Shown here piece after piece: positions 12,901 to 25,018 of a stretch of DNA of 64,000 nt. Positions within the stretch are counted from its first letter, which is position 1, and every line of letters starts with the position of its first letter. The notes beneath the pieces were generated by a model, which saw only the letters and a program-made list of their open reading frames with translations, was not told the origin of the DNA and made no database searches. Both the position numbers and the translations under genes were made by a program. This DNA comes from Histoplasma ohiense (taxonomy: Eukaryota; Ascomycota; Eurotiomycetes; Onygenales; Ajellomycetaceae). Location: NCBI GenBank assembly GCA_017607445.1, contig JAEVHH010000007.1, positions 248,001 through 312,000 of the forward strand. Reading direction: 5' to 3'.

Positions 12901-13691
12901 TGATGGCATTCCATCTGCAAACTGACAGTCAGACAGAATGATTGAATCAGATGATTGAATATTATCTTCACATATATTGCAGCTATCAGCAAGATAATTG
13001 GATAGAATGGATTTCTCTGACACAATGAACATATAACAATGTCTTTCATGCATTGATAAAAATGACATCATCTGAAGCAATGATCAGCCGACCAACTGAA
13101 CTTCATATAGACATGAAATCCTCAAACATGGATGTGTCAAAATCAGCAATAGAACAAGTAAAATGAATGAAGTAAGTGAAGAACAAAATCTGAGAATGTC
13201 TGAAAGCTGTCAAAGCAGCTGAAAAAAAGTATTATGATCAGTGTCATATATCAAAAAGCTTTAAGATAGAGGACTGAGTAATGCTGTGTGCAAAAAATAT
13301 ATTCACTTTGTGACTCTCATTCAAACTAGATCATCAATTTTTGAGTCTCTTTCAAATAATTGATATTCATGATACACAGATGTACAAACTGAAACTCATG
13401 CTATAATATAAAGAAATTCATTCTGTATTTCATATTTCTCTTCTTGAATCATATCACACATGCAACAGACAAATCCCACAAGCAGAACTGATAATTATAG
13501 ATGTGTAAGAGAAATGAAAAGTTGAAGCTATATTAGACAAATATCAGTACCATGATCAAACACAATATCTTGTCAAATGAAAAGATTGTACAGACACAGA
13601 TAATTCTTGAGAATTTGAGAAAAATTTGATGAACAGTCAGAAGTACTTGAAACAGTTTAATAAAATCTATCAGAAATCAGTCAGTAAATGA
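9963..13691 (+). pseudogene. pol polyprotein, element B1
   Basis: Protease (active-site region at 10092 reads VNSDVNVNFM; B2 has DSGTDVNFM), RT (YLDDIVIYSN near 11075), RNase H, an HHCC integrase zinc finger (CDVCQHIKI near 12540), an integrase core (FHLQTDSQTE near 12925) and a C-terminal chromodomain (VEAILDKYQY, YLVK near 13570). It ends at TGA 13689-13691, 43 bp before the convergent antisense gene. Dozens of TGA/TAA stops make it dead. Relative to B2 the changes are substitutions, mainly TGG to TGA and CCA to TCA. Confidence 0.85.
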
Positions 13692-13734
13692 AAATGAAGA
13701 AAGTGATGATGACTGCTGAATATATTTATTCCAC

Positions 13735-14823
13735 TCAGAGATTAAAAAACAGATCTGTCTCAGCTTGATCAGTGTCATTCAAGAAATTGTCATCAAGACA
13801 AATCTGTTTATTATTTCAGATTTTCTCAACTGATGAAGTATGATGTTTCAATGATGACTTAAAAGCTGCAACTGATGATGTAATCACTGAGATCTCATCA
13901 ATCACTGTTTCAGCTGAAATCTCAGAAGAACTGTCTCATTGAATCTTCTGAATCTTCACAGCAAAGAATTTAACTGCTGCAGTCACAGCACTCTGCAAAA
14001 TATTAACATTTGAAATATTCACATCAGTGACAATTAGATTCTCAGCAGTGTTGATAACTGTCTGAGTCAATTCAACAGCATCTGCTAACATCTAATAGAA
14101 AGTTAATATTATATACTGTAAAAACATCTGTTTTGAATAATAATTTACTGAAATGCAGATGTGCTTTGTCACTGAGCAGTGCTTGCATTTTTTGCATCAA
14201 TTCTCAGCAGACTCACAATGATGATGAGGAGATGTTGTTAAATGTCAAACACAATGACAGTAATATACTACTGTGTTTCTTTCTAACATTTCAATGAGAC
14301 TGTCTGCTTTCTCATCTTTGTCTACATTATCAGTCAACTCAAATAATGTATCAAGATCTTGACTCAGTGAGAATGACACTGATGTAATAGCAGAATGTGA
14401 AAATATGCTTTCTGAAATGCTGCTATGATTGAATACCACACTCTGCTGTGACAACAGATTATCAGAGTTTATATAGAATTCTAGAATCTCATCTGTGTTC
14501 TTGTAGATCTGCACATCAAGTACAAACCTTGCAATGACAGTTTGATATATGGTAAATCTCTCATTCAGAACTTTGTTAAAGAGCAGTATTTTGTGAAATT
14601 CATTGATCAAAGATTGATCAGTTTTGTGAAAGTGCTCAGACATCTATAATTCATTAGTACTCATAACAATCTCAGTTTAAGAAAACTTACAGCAGCACAA
14701 CTTCTATTTGATATATGGCAGACATAACAGTGTGTCTGTTCATTGTTCACAAAGCAAGAATATACTGAAGGGTTCTGCAATCTCTTCAGACAACTCAAGC
14801 AAATGCTCTTGATGGCAGACATC
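13735..14823 (-). pseudogene. Antisense three-exon gene of element B, copy B1
   Basis: Encoded opposite to gag-pol, between pol and the lost 3' LTR. Exon 1 (14823-14691, 5' part missing) holds SICLSCLKRLQNPSVYSCF and more Cys pairs. Intron 1 (14690-14644, 47 bp) is GTAAGT...ACTAAT...TATAG. Exon 2 (14643-14149, 495 nt) starts MSEHFHKTDQSLINEFHK and ends with a His/Cys cluster (CHC, HHHCESAEN, CKKCKHC). Intron 2 (14148-14092, 57 bp) is GTAAAT...TATTAG. Exon 3 (14091-13735) starts MLADAVELTQTVINTAENL. Exon and intron lengths equal those of B2 exactly. In-frame stops are TGA/TAA substitutions. No known family is recognised; the two Cys clusters suggest zinc binding. Confidence 0.72.
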
Positions 14824-14827
14824 AAAA

Positions 14828-16548
14828 AACATTGTTTTTGATATTGACAAAACTGAATTAATTCATTTTTATCCAAATTTCAGAGAAAAAGATACTGAAG
14901 TTAAGCTTTTAAATCATTCAGTTAAATCTAAAAACTCAGTTAGATGGCTTAGTGTCTGGTTAGATTCTCAATTGAATTTTAAATCTCATGTGCAAATAAA
15001 AACTGCAAATGCTGAAAGAATTTTAAACAGTATATTGAGACTTTCAAATACTGAAAGAGATCTGATATTTCAAGCAATGAGACAATTATATATTGCCTGT
15101 GTGACCTCTGTTTCAGATTATGCAGTTCAGGTGTGGTGGAGTGGTCAAAAACACTTTATAGAAAGGTTTCAAAAACTTCAAAACTCAGCTTTAAGAAAGA
15201 TTCTAGAAGTATTCAAAACTACTTCAATTAAAGCTATAGAAATTGAAGCCTCTATTTCTCCATCACAAGTGAGATTTTATAAAATCTGTATGAATTATGC
15301 TCTCAGAATTATGAAGCTATATTCACATCATTCTATTAGAAAGAGAGTTTCAAGTTCTTTTTCAAATGAGTCAAATGGATTAGAATTAGATTGGGAACTT
15401 TATCTTGATTGGAATGAGACTGATTTATCTGAAAATTCAAGTTCTTTACAAAGAAGAAGAATACCATCTCAGTTATTTAGAATTTGCTCAATGATTAAGA
15501 ACTGTTTCTCTAGTTTAAATGTAGAGAGAGTAGCTATTGAAAATCTCTCTTCTTGGAAGAAAAGTCTTGATAATCTTGTTGATTTAAACATTAGTCAACT
15601 TTCAAAAGAAGATCAGACTCAAGAACATTTAAAGCTTTTGAAACAAATGAAAAATAAAGCAATTCTTATATACACTGATGGCTCAAAATGTGAGAAAACA
15701 GGCAATCTTGGAGCTGGAATAGCATATTCAGAAAATGATAAAAACTATATTCTTGATTCTTGGCAAATTGGAAAAGAGTCAGAAGTTTTTAATGCTGAAT
15801 TATTTGCAATTTCAAGAGCTTTCAAATTGATTGAAATGAAGATTGAATAATGGAAAAGATTTGAGCATATTTGGATATTCTCTGATAGTCAAGCAGAGTT
15901 TAAAAGACTTCAAAGTAATAAAATCAGCAGTGGACAGTCAATGCTAGAGCTGATTTTGAAAAGTCTTCAAAATATTCAAAGAAAAATCTCATTCAATTGT
16001 TCTATTCATCTTCACTGAGTGTCTGCTCACATGGGTATATATGACAATGAAATGGCTGATAGAGCTGCAAAAAAAGCAACTGAATTAGAAATCTGCTTTC
16101 AAAGAATTGTAACATGGGCTTTTATTAAGAGAAAAATAAGAGAATCATGTTTGCAAAAATGGCAAGATATCTGGCTTATGCAAAGAAAAAGTGTGCATTA
16201 CTCCAGATTTGAAACAAAGCCAAAGTGGAAAACTTGTTCAATAAAGTGTAAAAAGAAACTTTTTGCTACAATAATGCAGTTAAAGCTTGGACATGGTTAC
16301 TTCAAATCATATTTAACAAAGTTTAGAGATGATTTAAGTAGTCTATGTTTAGATTGTCAGTTATATGAAAATCCAGAGCATCTTCTGTTACTTTGTGCAA
16401 AGTATTCAGAATTGAGATTGAAACTGAGAAAGAAGTTTGAATTGAAACAATTAAATTTGAATCTGTTATTCAATACAGAAACTGGAAACAAGTTTTTAAT
16501 TGAATATTTGAAAGAATCAAATATTGCTACAAGAGTTTGAATGAATTG
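14828..16548 (+). pseudogene. LINE RT C-terminus and RNase H, copy 2
   Basis: One frame with few breaks: TAA at 15848 (Gln position) and TGA at 16016-16018 (Trp before VSAHMG). The RT thumb region is followed by a four-helix-like segment, then RNase H with catalytic residues visible: YTDGSK (near 15675), FNAELFAI (Glu), FSDSQAE (Asp) and DNEMADRAAKKA (Asp). The C-terminal LCLDCQLYENPEHLLLLC is the Cys/His motif of Tad/I-type LINE proteins in fungi. The fingers/palm and ORF1 are missing through 5' truncation. Confidence 0.86.
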
Positions 16549-16658
16549 TCTGTTAAAAATATTGAGATCAGATTTTCAATTTGATTTATTTTGATTTTTC
16601 TTTTAGTCTTTCTTTTCATCTTGCTTTGAAGTCTCTCTTAAGTTGTTTATGATCAGTT

Positions 16659-16970
16659 TTAATTTGTTTTGAAAAGTTTGGTTTGTTTTTTGTTGATGTT
16701 ATAGTTGTTGTCAATGGTTTTTCTTTTCCTTGTTATAATAAAGCTGTCTTTTACAATGTTTATTTCTTTTGTTTTCAAACTAAGTTGTGTTGACTTGCTG
16801 ACATTCTTTTGATTTTGATTTCTTTGATTGAACAGTTTGAATAGTTGTTTGATTCTGGGCTGAAATTCTGATAATGCATGTTTTAAATTGTCTTTGTATA
16901 TTAAATTATTCTTGAGTTGAAAAATTCTGAAGTGTTTCAGATAGATGTCATAGTCACTGACTGTATGCAT
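16659..16970 (-). other. Conserved ORF antisense to the LINE 3' UTR, copy 2
   Basis: A 103-codon frame opposite to the LINE pol, matching 6310-6633 over its first 45 or so residues (AVSDYDIYLK versus TVSDYDIYLK; FQPRIKQLFK) and diverging afterwards. Whether it is translated cannot be judged from two copies. Confidence 0.35.
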
Positions 16971-17007
16971 CTATAATTGAAGAAGAAGAATAATAATAAT
17001 AATAATA

Positions 17008-17602
17008 CAGATCAATTTTGTGGTGATTCTGTGATGATATTCTGAGTTAATTGAGACTTGATGAGAGTATCTTTATGAATTTGCACTTTCAACTTGTTGA
17101 GCTGCTGTTGTGCATGCAGAATAGCTAATTGCTGCTCTTGTTCATGAATTTAATTGTTCAACTGTTGCAAGTGTGCATTGTGATCATTGAAGGCAATAGA
17201 GGATTCAGATTGATTTTCAAGAGATTTTGTGTATATTGAGATCATCTTGTGTATTTTAACTAATATTGTGTATTTTATTGTAGATGTGTGTAACAACAGA
17301 CCACTCAAATAAAATTTAGAGTGATTAGAATTGTAAGAGATGATTGTAGATATAATTATGAGAGTAGTGTGAAGTACATATATAGAATGTTAAGAAGATA
17401 GCAATCTCTATTATTCAAAGCTAATTGCTGATCTTCTAATATCTACAGATATCAGTGAGCATTATATAGATGATCACCACACTCTACAGCTGTCTATGAT
17501 GCTGTGTGTTATGTTCATTCTCATTAATTCTGATGTGTTCTGCATTCTTCTATCATCATATAGCTATTTTCTAATATAGATATCTCTGTTGCGCCTATTA
17601 CA
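17008..17602 (-). mobile_element. Element B3: 5' LTR plus start of gag
   Basis: A minus-oriented B fragment. The LTR occupies 17332-17602 (271 bp, TGTAAGAGA at left and GCGCCTATTACA at right on the plus strand). The leader and the first 80 or so gag codons follow down to 17008 (Met at 17245), where LINE copy 2 ends. It truncates the pol of A2 at 17603. Confidence 0.82.
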
Positions 17603-18928
17603 TCTATCATCTATATGAAGCTGCAGATGTACACAGTTTCTCAGAGAGTCTCAGAGAAGTTCAGAATCTCTAAGTTATATCTGTGTAGAAGAAAAAATGA
17701 GCTTATATCTGTTGTAGTAAAATCTCAACTATTAATTGCAATCTCAGTATATAGCAGCAGATTGCTTCAGTTGTCTTGTATGTAATTGCAGAACTTATGA
17801 AGAATGTTCTTTACTATTTGTATCATTCTCTCAGTAGCTTCATCAGTCTCTGAATGATATACTGTTGATAACTTTTGTTCAATTTTTAATAATTGACATA
17901 TACAGACTCAGAGTGTGCTGATGAATTGACTGTCTCTATCTGACACAATGAATGAAAACAGACTGTGCATATGATAGAACAGGCTTCTGATGAAGACATC
18001 TACAACTACTTCAGTATTCATCTTATCACAGAGCTGTAGTATTACATCCTTACTGAGTCAGTCAACAATGACTAGAATGTTTATAGAATCTTCACTTTTG
18101 AATAAGAAAACTGCAAAATTGATAGCTATATTATACTAAATTCAGTCAGAAACAGATAGAAGCTTCAGCATCTCTTTTTAATATTCATATCATATCATCA
18201 CTGAGTCACAGTGATCACAGTTGTGTATGAATCAGTGTATATCTTTCAATATATCTGATCAGTAGAATTCTCAGATGACAATGTTGTACATAATTTCATA
18301 TTCTAAATACTCAGTCATCAATGAGTCATGAATTTCTTACATAATCTGTGTTTGTAAAGATTCTGAATTGAAGACTCATCATCTATCTTGAAAGTGTAAG
18401 CAATTGTCATCATCAATTGAATATGCTGAGATATTCATTCTTGAGTATACATGTAATAGGCGCAACGGAGATATCTATATTAGGAAATAGCTATGTGGCG
18501 ATAGAAGAACACAGAACACGCCAGAATTAATGAAGAGGGACATAGCGCACGGCACCATAGGCGGCCGTAGCGCGTGGTAGTCGCCTATATAATGCTCGCT
18601 GATATCCGTAGATATTAGGAGATCAGCGATTAGCTTTGAATAATAGAGATTGCTACCTTCTTAACATCCTACGTGCGTACTTCACACTGCTCCCATAATT
18701 ATACCTATAACCATCTCTTACAATACATCTGTGAGGAATTGAGATGCTCTGTTTTGTATAACTTCAACAGCTTGTTGTTAGAATTCATCTACTTCTGCTG
18801 CTAGTTTTCATTGTTCTTCAAATGAGAATTCTTGAGCTCAGAACTGATTGACATGTACACAGAGTTCATCTAATTGTGTAGAACTTTTTATAATTGCAAA
18901 GTCAATTAACTGATACTCTCAGTGTTTT
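17603..18928 (-). pseudogene. pol 3' part (integrase), element A2
   Basis: Matches the integrase section of A1 (about 22950-23900) in antisense: the Asp-containing core (VSDRDSQFI in A1) falls near 17930 and the zinc-finger region near 18220. It is interrupted by the solo LTR at 18452-18722 and cut at 17603 before the chromodomain. Heavily mutated. Confidence 0.72.
18452..18722 (+). repeat. Solo LTR-B, barely mutated
   Basis: 271 bp, TGTAATAGGCGCAACGG to CTCTTACA, flanked by perfect 5-bp duplications ATACA (18447-18451 and 18723-18727). Unlike its host element it keeps many CG sites (for example GGCGGCCGTAGCGCGTGG near 18565). It therefore escaped, or post-dates, the mutation that decayed its surroundings. 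Confidence 0.93.
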
Positions 18929-18933
18929 CATCT

Positions 18934-19467
18934 TGTGACGGGTTAGCATCTGTTAGTAATTAACTTATGCAATCAACTCCCCTTCTGCACCCACTTGTTT
19001 CTGACTGTTGTGACCTCACATAACTCTTGATGTTCTTTCACTCTGTGCTCTGCACTTATGTAGTTTCTAATGATTCTTCTGTGTAGCTTCTAATATTCTC
19101 TCATTTTGTATTTTATACTTGTGTAGTCTCTAATGATTCTTCTGTGTAGTCTTCAATGATTTTTCTGCTTCACACTCTGTACTTGTGTAGTTTCTAACAA
19201 TTCTTCTGTGTAGCTCTCAATGATTCTTTCATTCCACACTCTGCACTTATATAGTTTCTAATGATTCTTCTGTGTAGCTCTTAATGTTCTTCCACTTCAC
19301 ACTTCACTGTAAAGTGACTTCTGATATTCTTTCATCTCAAATTTCTCTCTATAAGAATCTTTTTTGTATGATCTTTTCTTCTGATTTCTTTTCTCTTTCT
19401 TTTCTTAATCAATTTATAATCTGTATTAGAATAGTGCTAGATCATTAATTGAAGTACATCTGTTATA
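18934..19467 (+). repeat. LTR-A, 5' LTR of A1
   Basis: Begins TGTGACGGGTTAGC and ends GTTATA (consensus CGCCCGTTACA). The centre is built of about five degenerate ~65-bp tandem units containing TTTCTAATGATTCTTCTG. The LTR length of family A (534, 471, 394 bp) varies with the number of these units. Confidence 0.9.
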
Positions 19468-19851
19468 TTACAAATTGATTCTTCTGTGTTTAAGATCTGA
19501 GTGTTTTGTTATTAGTTCTTACATCTGAGTGTGTTGTTATCAGTTCTTATGTCTGAGTGTGTTGTTTACAGATCTGAGTGTCTAGTCATTACAAGAGATT
19601 TCTCATGAACTCAAATGTCTCTATTATTAGTTATATAGACTGTTGTGTCTAAGTGTCTGAAATATAATTGACTGTGTTCTACAAGATCTGAGTGTCTATA
19701 AACTGTAACACTGTGAATAGTGTTCACAAAGAAACTTGATAAATTTTAGCACTGCAACACTGCAAATAGTGTCTGTGAGAGAACTGAGTATCTACAAGTA
19801 TTTCTTTTCTTTTTTTTTATATATTATTATTACATATTTTTAGACATTGAA

Positions 19852-20960
19852 ATGAACTATAAATAATTCTACAAACACTCACTGCATCTGAATGTGGTGG
19901 TCAATAACTTAGATCTACAAAGCATTCTTCAGCAGCAGACACTATAGATGACTGAATTGCAATGATGATTTGCTGAGATGAGCACTCTTACATTCACTGT
20001 TTCTTCTACATCTGCATCTCATGAAAAGCCTTCAAGAGAGAAGCTTTCAATTCTTGATAAATACAAAGAAGATCTAGCACTCTACCTTGTGTGGAAGTCA
20101 AAAGTGAACACCAAATTGAACATTGATGAATAAGCAATAGACTCACTATTCAATCAAGTGTGGTATATTTATAGCAGATTGAATGATGACATGTTAGCAA
20201 AATTTCAACTCTGAATGAGTCATTGTCAGAATTATCAGTGTACATCAGAGCTAGTCTTCTGACAACTCAACTCTCTCTTTCTCAATTCTACACTTCAAGT
20301 CAAGATATTGAACTGATTTAATCAGACTTATCAGATGAATGTTGCATTGACAACTTATCTTTCTGAATTCAATCACAAGCTTCTAGAAGCAGATGAGCAA
20401 GACTGAGACAATATTATCAAGATCAATATATTGTTCAAGAACTTAAACTTTCAATTGCATAACTGAAGTATAGAGTGTCTGAAGCTTTCAATATACAGTG
20501 AATTCTGTGCTGATTTTTGTCTGTTGAACAATGATCTGTCTCAGTTCTGTGCACTTCAAAATTGCAGAGAATTCTGCTGAACAAATGCATACACTCTGAA
20601 CTGCTCTGCAGCATTCTTCATCTCTGAATCAGAATCAATAAACTGAGTCTCACATATAAATGCAAGTTGTCTGAGAGTTTTCAACATTTCAGAGAAGAAC
20701 ACTGCTGACTGAATTGTCAGAGAAGTCTGTATATACTACAACAAGTCAGAGCACTTCACAAATCAATATCTGAATGTGATCACTCTGAGTAAACCCCCCA
20801 CATGTGTGAATGCTGCATTGCCTGTGAATAGACAAGAACAGAGAAAAGATGAGCTCTCACTCTAAAACACAGACAAGAATTCAAGAAACAGAAAGCTAGC
20901 TGAAGATTTGAGTAGAAAATGCAAGTAAACACAATTATAATCTCTGTCATTGTAAATAGT
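19852..20960 (+). pseudogene. gag, element A1
   Basis: Starts MNYKQFYKH-like at 19852 (TAA replaces the Gln codon). A helical LQQQTL segment follows, then a retrotransposon-gag core (LALYLVWKSKVNTKLNIDE, IYSRLNDDMLAKFQL) and a degenerate zinc knuckle (CIYYNKSEHFTNQY; A2 keeps CIYCNKSEHFVNQC). The frame is relative -1 to pol. Many TGA stops. Confidence 0.8.
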
Positions 20961-23900
20961 CTAATCAATGTACAAGCAATGATAGACAGTGATTTTCTTC
21001 ATTACACTCTTATAGACATTCAGCTGATTGAGAAGCATAAGCTTCAGTGTATTCTCTTTTTCAAACTGTGTAAACTCAGTGAATTTGATGACCTCAGAGG
21101 ATCCACCTTCTACAATATGATAAGATTTAATATCAATATAGAAGAATATGAGAAAAAGAATATATACACATACAAAATACAAGATCTTGAGTACAACTTA
21201 ATGCTCAGTCTATCATAACTCACAGAATTTGAAACCTTGTTGAATGCATGCAACCACTGTCTTATTTTCTCAGAAGATGACTGTGTTTATAAGAAGAATG
21301 TCAATAAAATCACTGATCTCACTCAGATATCAGCAGAAGTGTACAAACTACTAACTTATCAAATATATAAGAAGAAGAATGTTCAAGTGTTTGCTGCTAG
21401 TATGATGAATATCAAAAAAGTGTTAGAGAAGCTAGAATTCAAAGACTTCAAGAAACTGTGCAAGAAACTATCTGAATTGTATGAAGACTTCACAGATGTG
21501 TTTGATGAGAAAGAAGCTGAAAAGCTTTCTTCTCACTGAGAACTCAGTATAGATCATACAATCAAGTTCATTAAGAAGAATGATAAGAATCTGCAATCAC
21601 TCTGAGATTCTCTCTACAGCATATCACACAATGAGCTTCTCATTCTATGAAAAACACTCAATGAACTACTGAATAAAGACTTTATTTATGTTAGCAACTC
21701 ATCTACTGCAGCATCTGTACTGTTTGCAAAGAAATCAGAAGAAGACTTACAATTCTGCATTGACTACTGAGAACTCAACAAAATCACACAGAAGAACTGA
21801 TACTCTCTTTCACTCATCAATGAAATACTTGAATGAATAGAAAAAGTAAAATGATTTATAAAGCTTGACATCTCTGCAGTCTTCTATAAGATAAGAATTA
21901 ATGAAGATGATGAATGGCTAACTGCTTTTCATATGCATTACAGATTATACAAATGAACAGTGATCTTTTTTGAATTAGTAAATGCTCTGAACATATTTCA
22001 GAAATACATTAACTGAGCTCTACAAGATCTGCTTGATGAGATTGTTTCAGTGTACATGAATGATATTCTGATCTTCATCAATGAATCACTCACTGAGCAC
22101 TGTAAGCACATACAACAAGTGCTTGATCATCTATGAAAAACTGAACTGCAGATAGATATTGACAAATGTGACTTTGAGATCAAATCTACAATCTATCTAG
22201 AATTCATCATCAAAGCTGAAAAAAGTGTATACATGGATTCTAAGAAGATGGAAGCAATTCTCAACTGAAAGATATCAGTCTCAGTAAAAGAGACTAAAAG
22301 CTTTCTAGAATTCATCAACTTCTACTGAAGATTCATCAAAGATTTCTTCAATATTGTACAACCACTGACAGATCTGATCTGAAAAGATGCCATATTTCAA
22401 TGAACTGATGAAGCAGATGCAGCATTCAAAAAGCTGAAGTGTATATTCACAAACATCTCAATGCTGCAATCATTCAATTCAGATAAGCATATGATTCTCA
22501 AAACAGATGTCTTGAATTATGTAGTAGATGAGATACTAATACAATATAATAATGAAGATGTTCTACAACTCTGTGTCTTCATTTCAAAAAAGATATTGTC
22601 TGCTGAATGCAACTATGAGATCTACAACAAGAAGCTTCTATCAATCATATAATATCTCAAAGAATGAAAGTCTGAACTTATGAGTGTTGAGAAGTTTGAG
22701 ATTGTTACTGATCATAAAAACTTAGAATACTTCACAATCACTTGTAAGCTCACTGAGAGATATATGCATTGATTATTATTCCTTAGCTGTTTTTTATTCA
22801 CAATTTGTTATTGATATGGAGTAGAGAACACTCTTGCAGATACTCTGTCTCACTGAGAATAAAATATATCATCTGATGATTTAAATAACAGATGAAAACA
22901 TTGAGAGTATTGATTAATCAACTCTGCAATTATAGAAAGTTCTATACAATCAGACAAACTCTGTGTACACATCAATCAGTTCTGAGCTCAAGAACTCTTG
23001 CTTGAAGAACAATGAAGACTAATGATAGAAACAGATGAATTCTGACAGCAAGTCACTGAAGCTGTATGAAGTAAAGCATCTTGATTCCCCACAGATGTAT
23101 ATTCAAGAACAGATATCTCAGCATGTTTGATTGACAATGACAACTGCTTACACTTTCAAGATAGACAATGAGTTCTCAATTCAGAATCTCTATGAACATG
23201 AATCATGCAAGAAATTCATAACTCACTGATGATTGAGTATTCAGAATATGAAATCATGTACAACATTGTCATCTGAGAATTCTACTGATCAGATATGTTG
23301 AAAGATATACACTGGTTTGTACACAACTGTGATTGCTGCAGCTCAGTGACAGTATAATATGAACATCAAAAAAAGATGCTGAAGCCTCTATCTGTCTCTG
23401 ATCAAACTTGATATGATATAGCTATTAATTTTGCAGTTTTCTTATCTGAAAGTGAAGATTCTATGAATATTCTAGTCATTGTTGACTGATTCAGCAAGGG
23501 TGTAATACTACAGTTCTGTGACAAGATGAATGCTGAAGTAGTTGCAGATGTCTTTGTCAGAAGCTCATTCTATTATATATATGATCTGCTTTCATTCATT
23601 GTGTCAGATAGAGACAGTCAATTCATCAGCACATTCTGAATCTGTGTATGTCAATTATTAAGAATTGAATGAAAGTTATCAACAGTGTATCACTCAGAGA
23701 CTGATGGAGCTACTGAGAGAATAATATAAATGATAAAGAACATCCTCTGTAAGTTCTGCAATTATATGCAAGACAACTGAAGCAATCTGCTGTCACATAC
23801 TGAGATTGTGATTAATGATTGAGATTTTACTATGACAGGCATAAGCTCATTCTTTCTTCTATATGAATACAACTTAGAGGTTCTGAACTTCTCTGAGACT

Positions 23901-24480
23901 CTCTGAGAAACTGTGTACATCTGCAGTCTTATACAGACAGCAGAGAACATTGTGAGCAAGCTGAAGAAAGTCTGTGAATGAGCAGAAGCTTCAATGATCA
24001 GTGCTAAACAAAATTATAAAAATCAAACAAACATCAGAAGAAGTTCTGTGATTCAATATTATATAGAAGACAAAGTCTGACTGAATCTCAAGAACATAAG
24101 AATAGACTGTCTCTTGTATATACTAGATTATCATCATGTCAAGTATACAGTGAAGAAAGTGCTAGACACACATGATTATTGACTTGACATCTCATCTGAT
24201 ATTCACAACATCTTTCATATGAATCTGCTCTGATCTGCAGCTGAGAATTCATTCTCCTCACAGAGAATCTTCAATTGACAGTCATCTGTCATTGTAGAAG
24301 AAGACAATGAACTTGAGTGGGAAATCAAAGCAATTCTTGACAATAGAATCAATTATCACTGCTGTGAATATCTTGTCAAATGAATAGAATATGATTGTCT
24401 GATCTGGGAATCTGCATCTGTCTTGAAGAACATCATCATCCTTGACATCTATAAGTTCTCACTTATCTTGATAGAGGAGG
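20919..24480 (+). pseudogene. pol polyprotein with chromodomain, element A1
   Basis: Protease near 20985 (MIDSDFLHYTLI; the active-site Gly is Asp), RT with YMNDILIFI near 22060, RNase H (LKTDVLNYVVDEILIQY near 22500), integrase zinc finger (HWFVHNCDCC near 23310), integrase core (IVSDRDSQFIS near 23600, GATERI near 23710) and a C-terminal chromodomain at about 24300-24470 (EWEIKAILDNRINYHCCEYLVKW is the diagnostic stretch, shown only as a location cue: EIKAILDNR then EYLVKW). More than 30 stops, nearly all TGA at Trp/Arg positions. Chromodomains of this class bind methylated histone tails and steer integration to heterochromatin. Confidence 0.86.
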
Positions 24481-24484
24481 ATAA

Positions 24485-25018
24485 TGTGATGAGTTAGCAT
24501 CTGTTAGTAATTAACTTACACAATCAACTCTTCTTCTGCACTCACTCATTTCTGATCATTGTGATTTTGTATAACTCTCAATGTTCTTCCATTCTGTGCT
24601 CTGCATTTATATAGTTTCTAATGATTCTTCTGTGTAGCTTCTAACATTCTCTCACTCTGTGTTCTGTGCTTATATAGTCTCTAACAATTCTTCTGCATAG
24701 TTTTCAATGATTTTCTCACTTCATACTCTGCACTTGTATAGTTTCTAACAATTCTTCTGCATAGCTCTCAATGATTCTTTCACTTCACACTTCACACTTA
24801 TATAGTTTCTAATGATTCTTCTGTGTAGCTTTTAACATTCTTCTGCTTCACACTTCACTGTGGAGTGGCTTCTGATATTCTTCCACTCTGAATTTCTCTC
24901 TATAAGAACCCTTTTTGTATGATCTTTTCTTCTGATTTCTTTTCTCTTTCTTTTCTTAATCAATTTGTAATCTGTATTAGAATAGTGCTAGATTGTTAAT
25001 TGAAGTACGCCCGTTACA
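24485..25018 (+). repeat. LTR-A, 3' LTR of A1
   Basis: 534 bp, TGTGATGAGTTAGC to ACGCCCGTTACA; same length as the 5' LTR, diverged by C:G to T:A changes at different sites. Confidence 0.9.

Larger units (their letters stand above)
8547..14823 (+). mobile_element. Ty3/gypsy chromovirus B1 with antisense gene, 3' end lost
   Basis: Order: 5' LTR (8547-8817), gag, pol with protease, RT, RNase H, integrase and chromodomain, then an antisense three-exon gene. The 3' LTR is missing because LINE copy 2 begins at about 14824 inside exon 1 of the antisense gene. Its twin B2 (46136-60722) shows the complete plan. Confidence 0.85.
14824..17007 (+). mobile_element. LINE copy 2, 5'-truncated
   Basis: Same LINE family as 6284-8546, in plus orientation and better preserved. 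It starts within the RT domain (about 14828, NIVFDIDKTELIHF) and ends in an AAT microsatellite tail (16988-17007). Its left flank is the B1 antisense gene and its right flank is gag DNA of an oppositely oriented B copy. No target-site duplication is evident, so it probably sits at a rearranged junction. Confidence 0.82.
18934..25018 (+). mobile_element. Ty3/gypsy chromovirus A1, structurally complete
   Basis: 6085 bp with two 534-bp LTRs (18934-19467 and 24485-25018). It is flanked by the duplication CATCT (18929-18933 and 25019-25023) inside A2 pol. Order: LTR, gag, pol (protease, RT, RNase H, integrase, chromodomain), LTR. Unlike B and C it has no extra gene, since pol runs almost to the 3' LTR. 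All ORFs are broken by TGA codons. Confidence 0.93.

Noticed and set aside
14661..14876. Start MDKNELIQFCQYQKQCF of the B1 antisense protein
   Set aside because: These residues come from antisense LINE sequence beyond the junction at about 14823; B2 shows the real exon 1 start.
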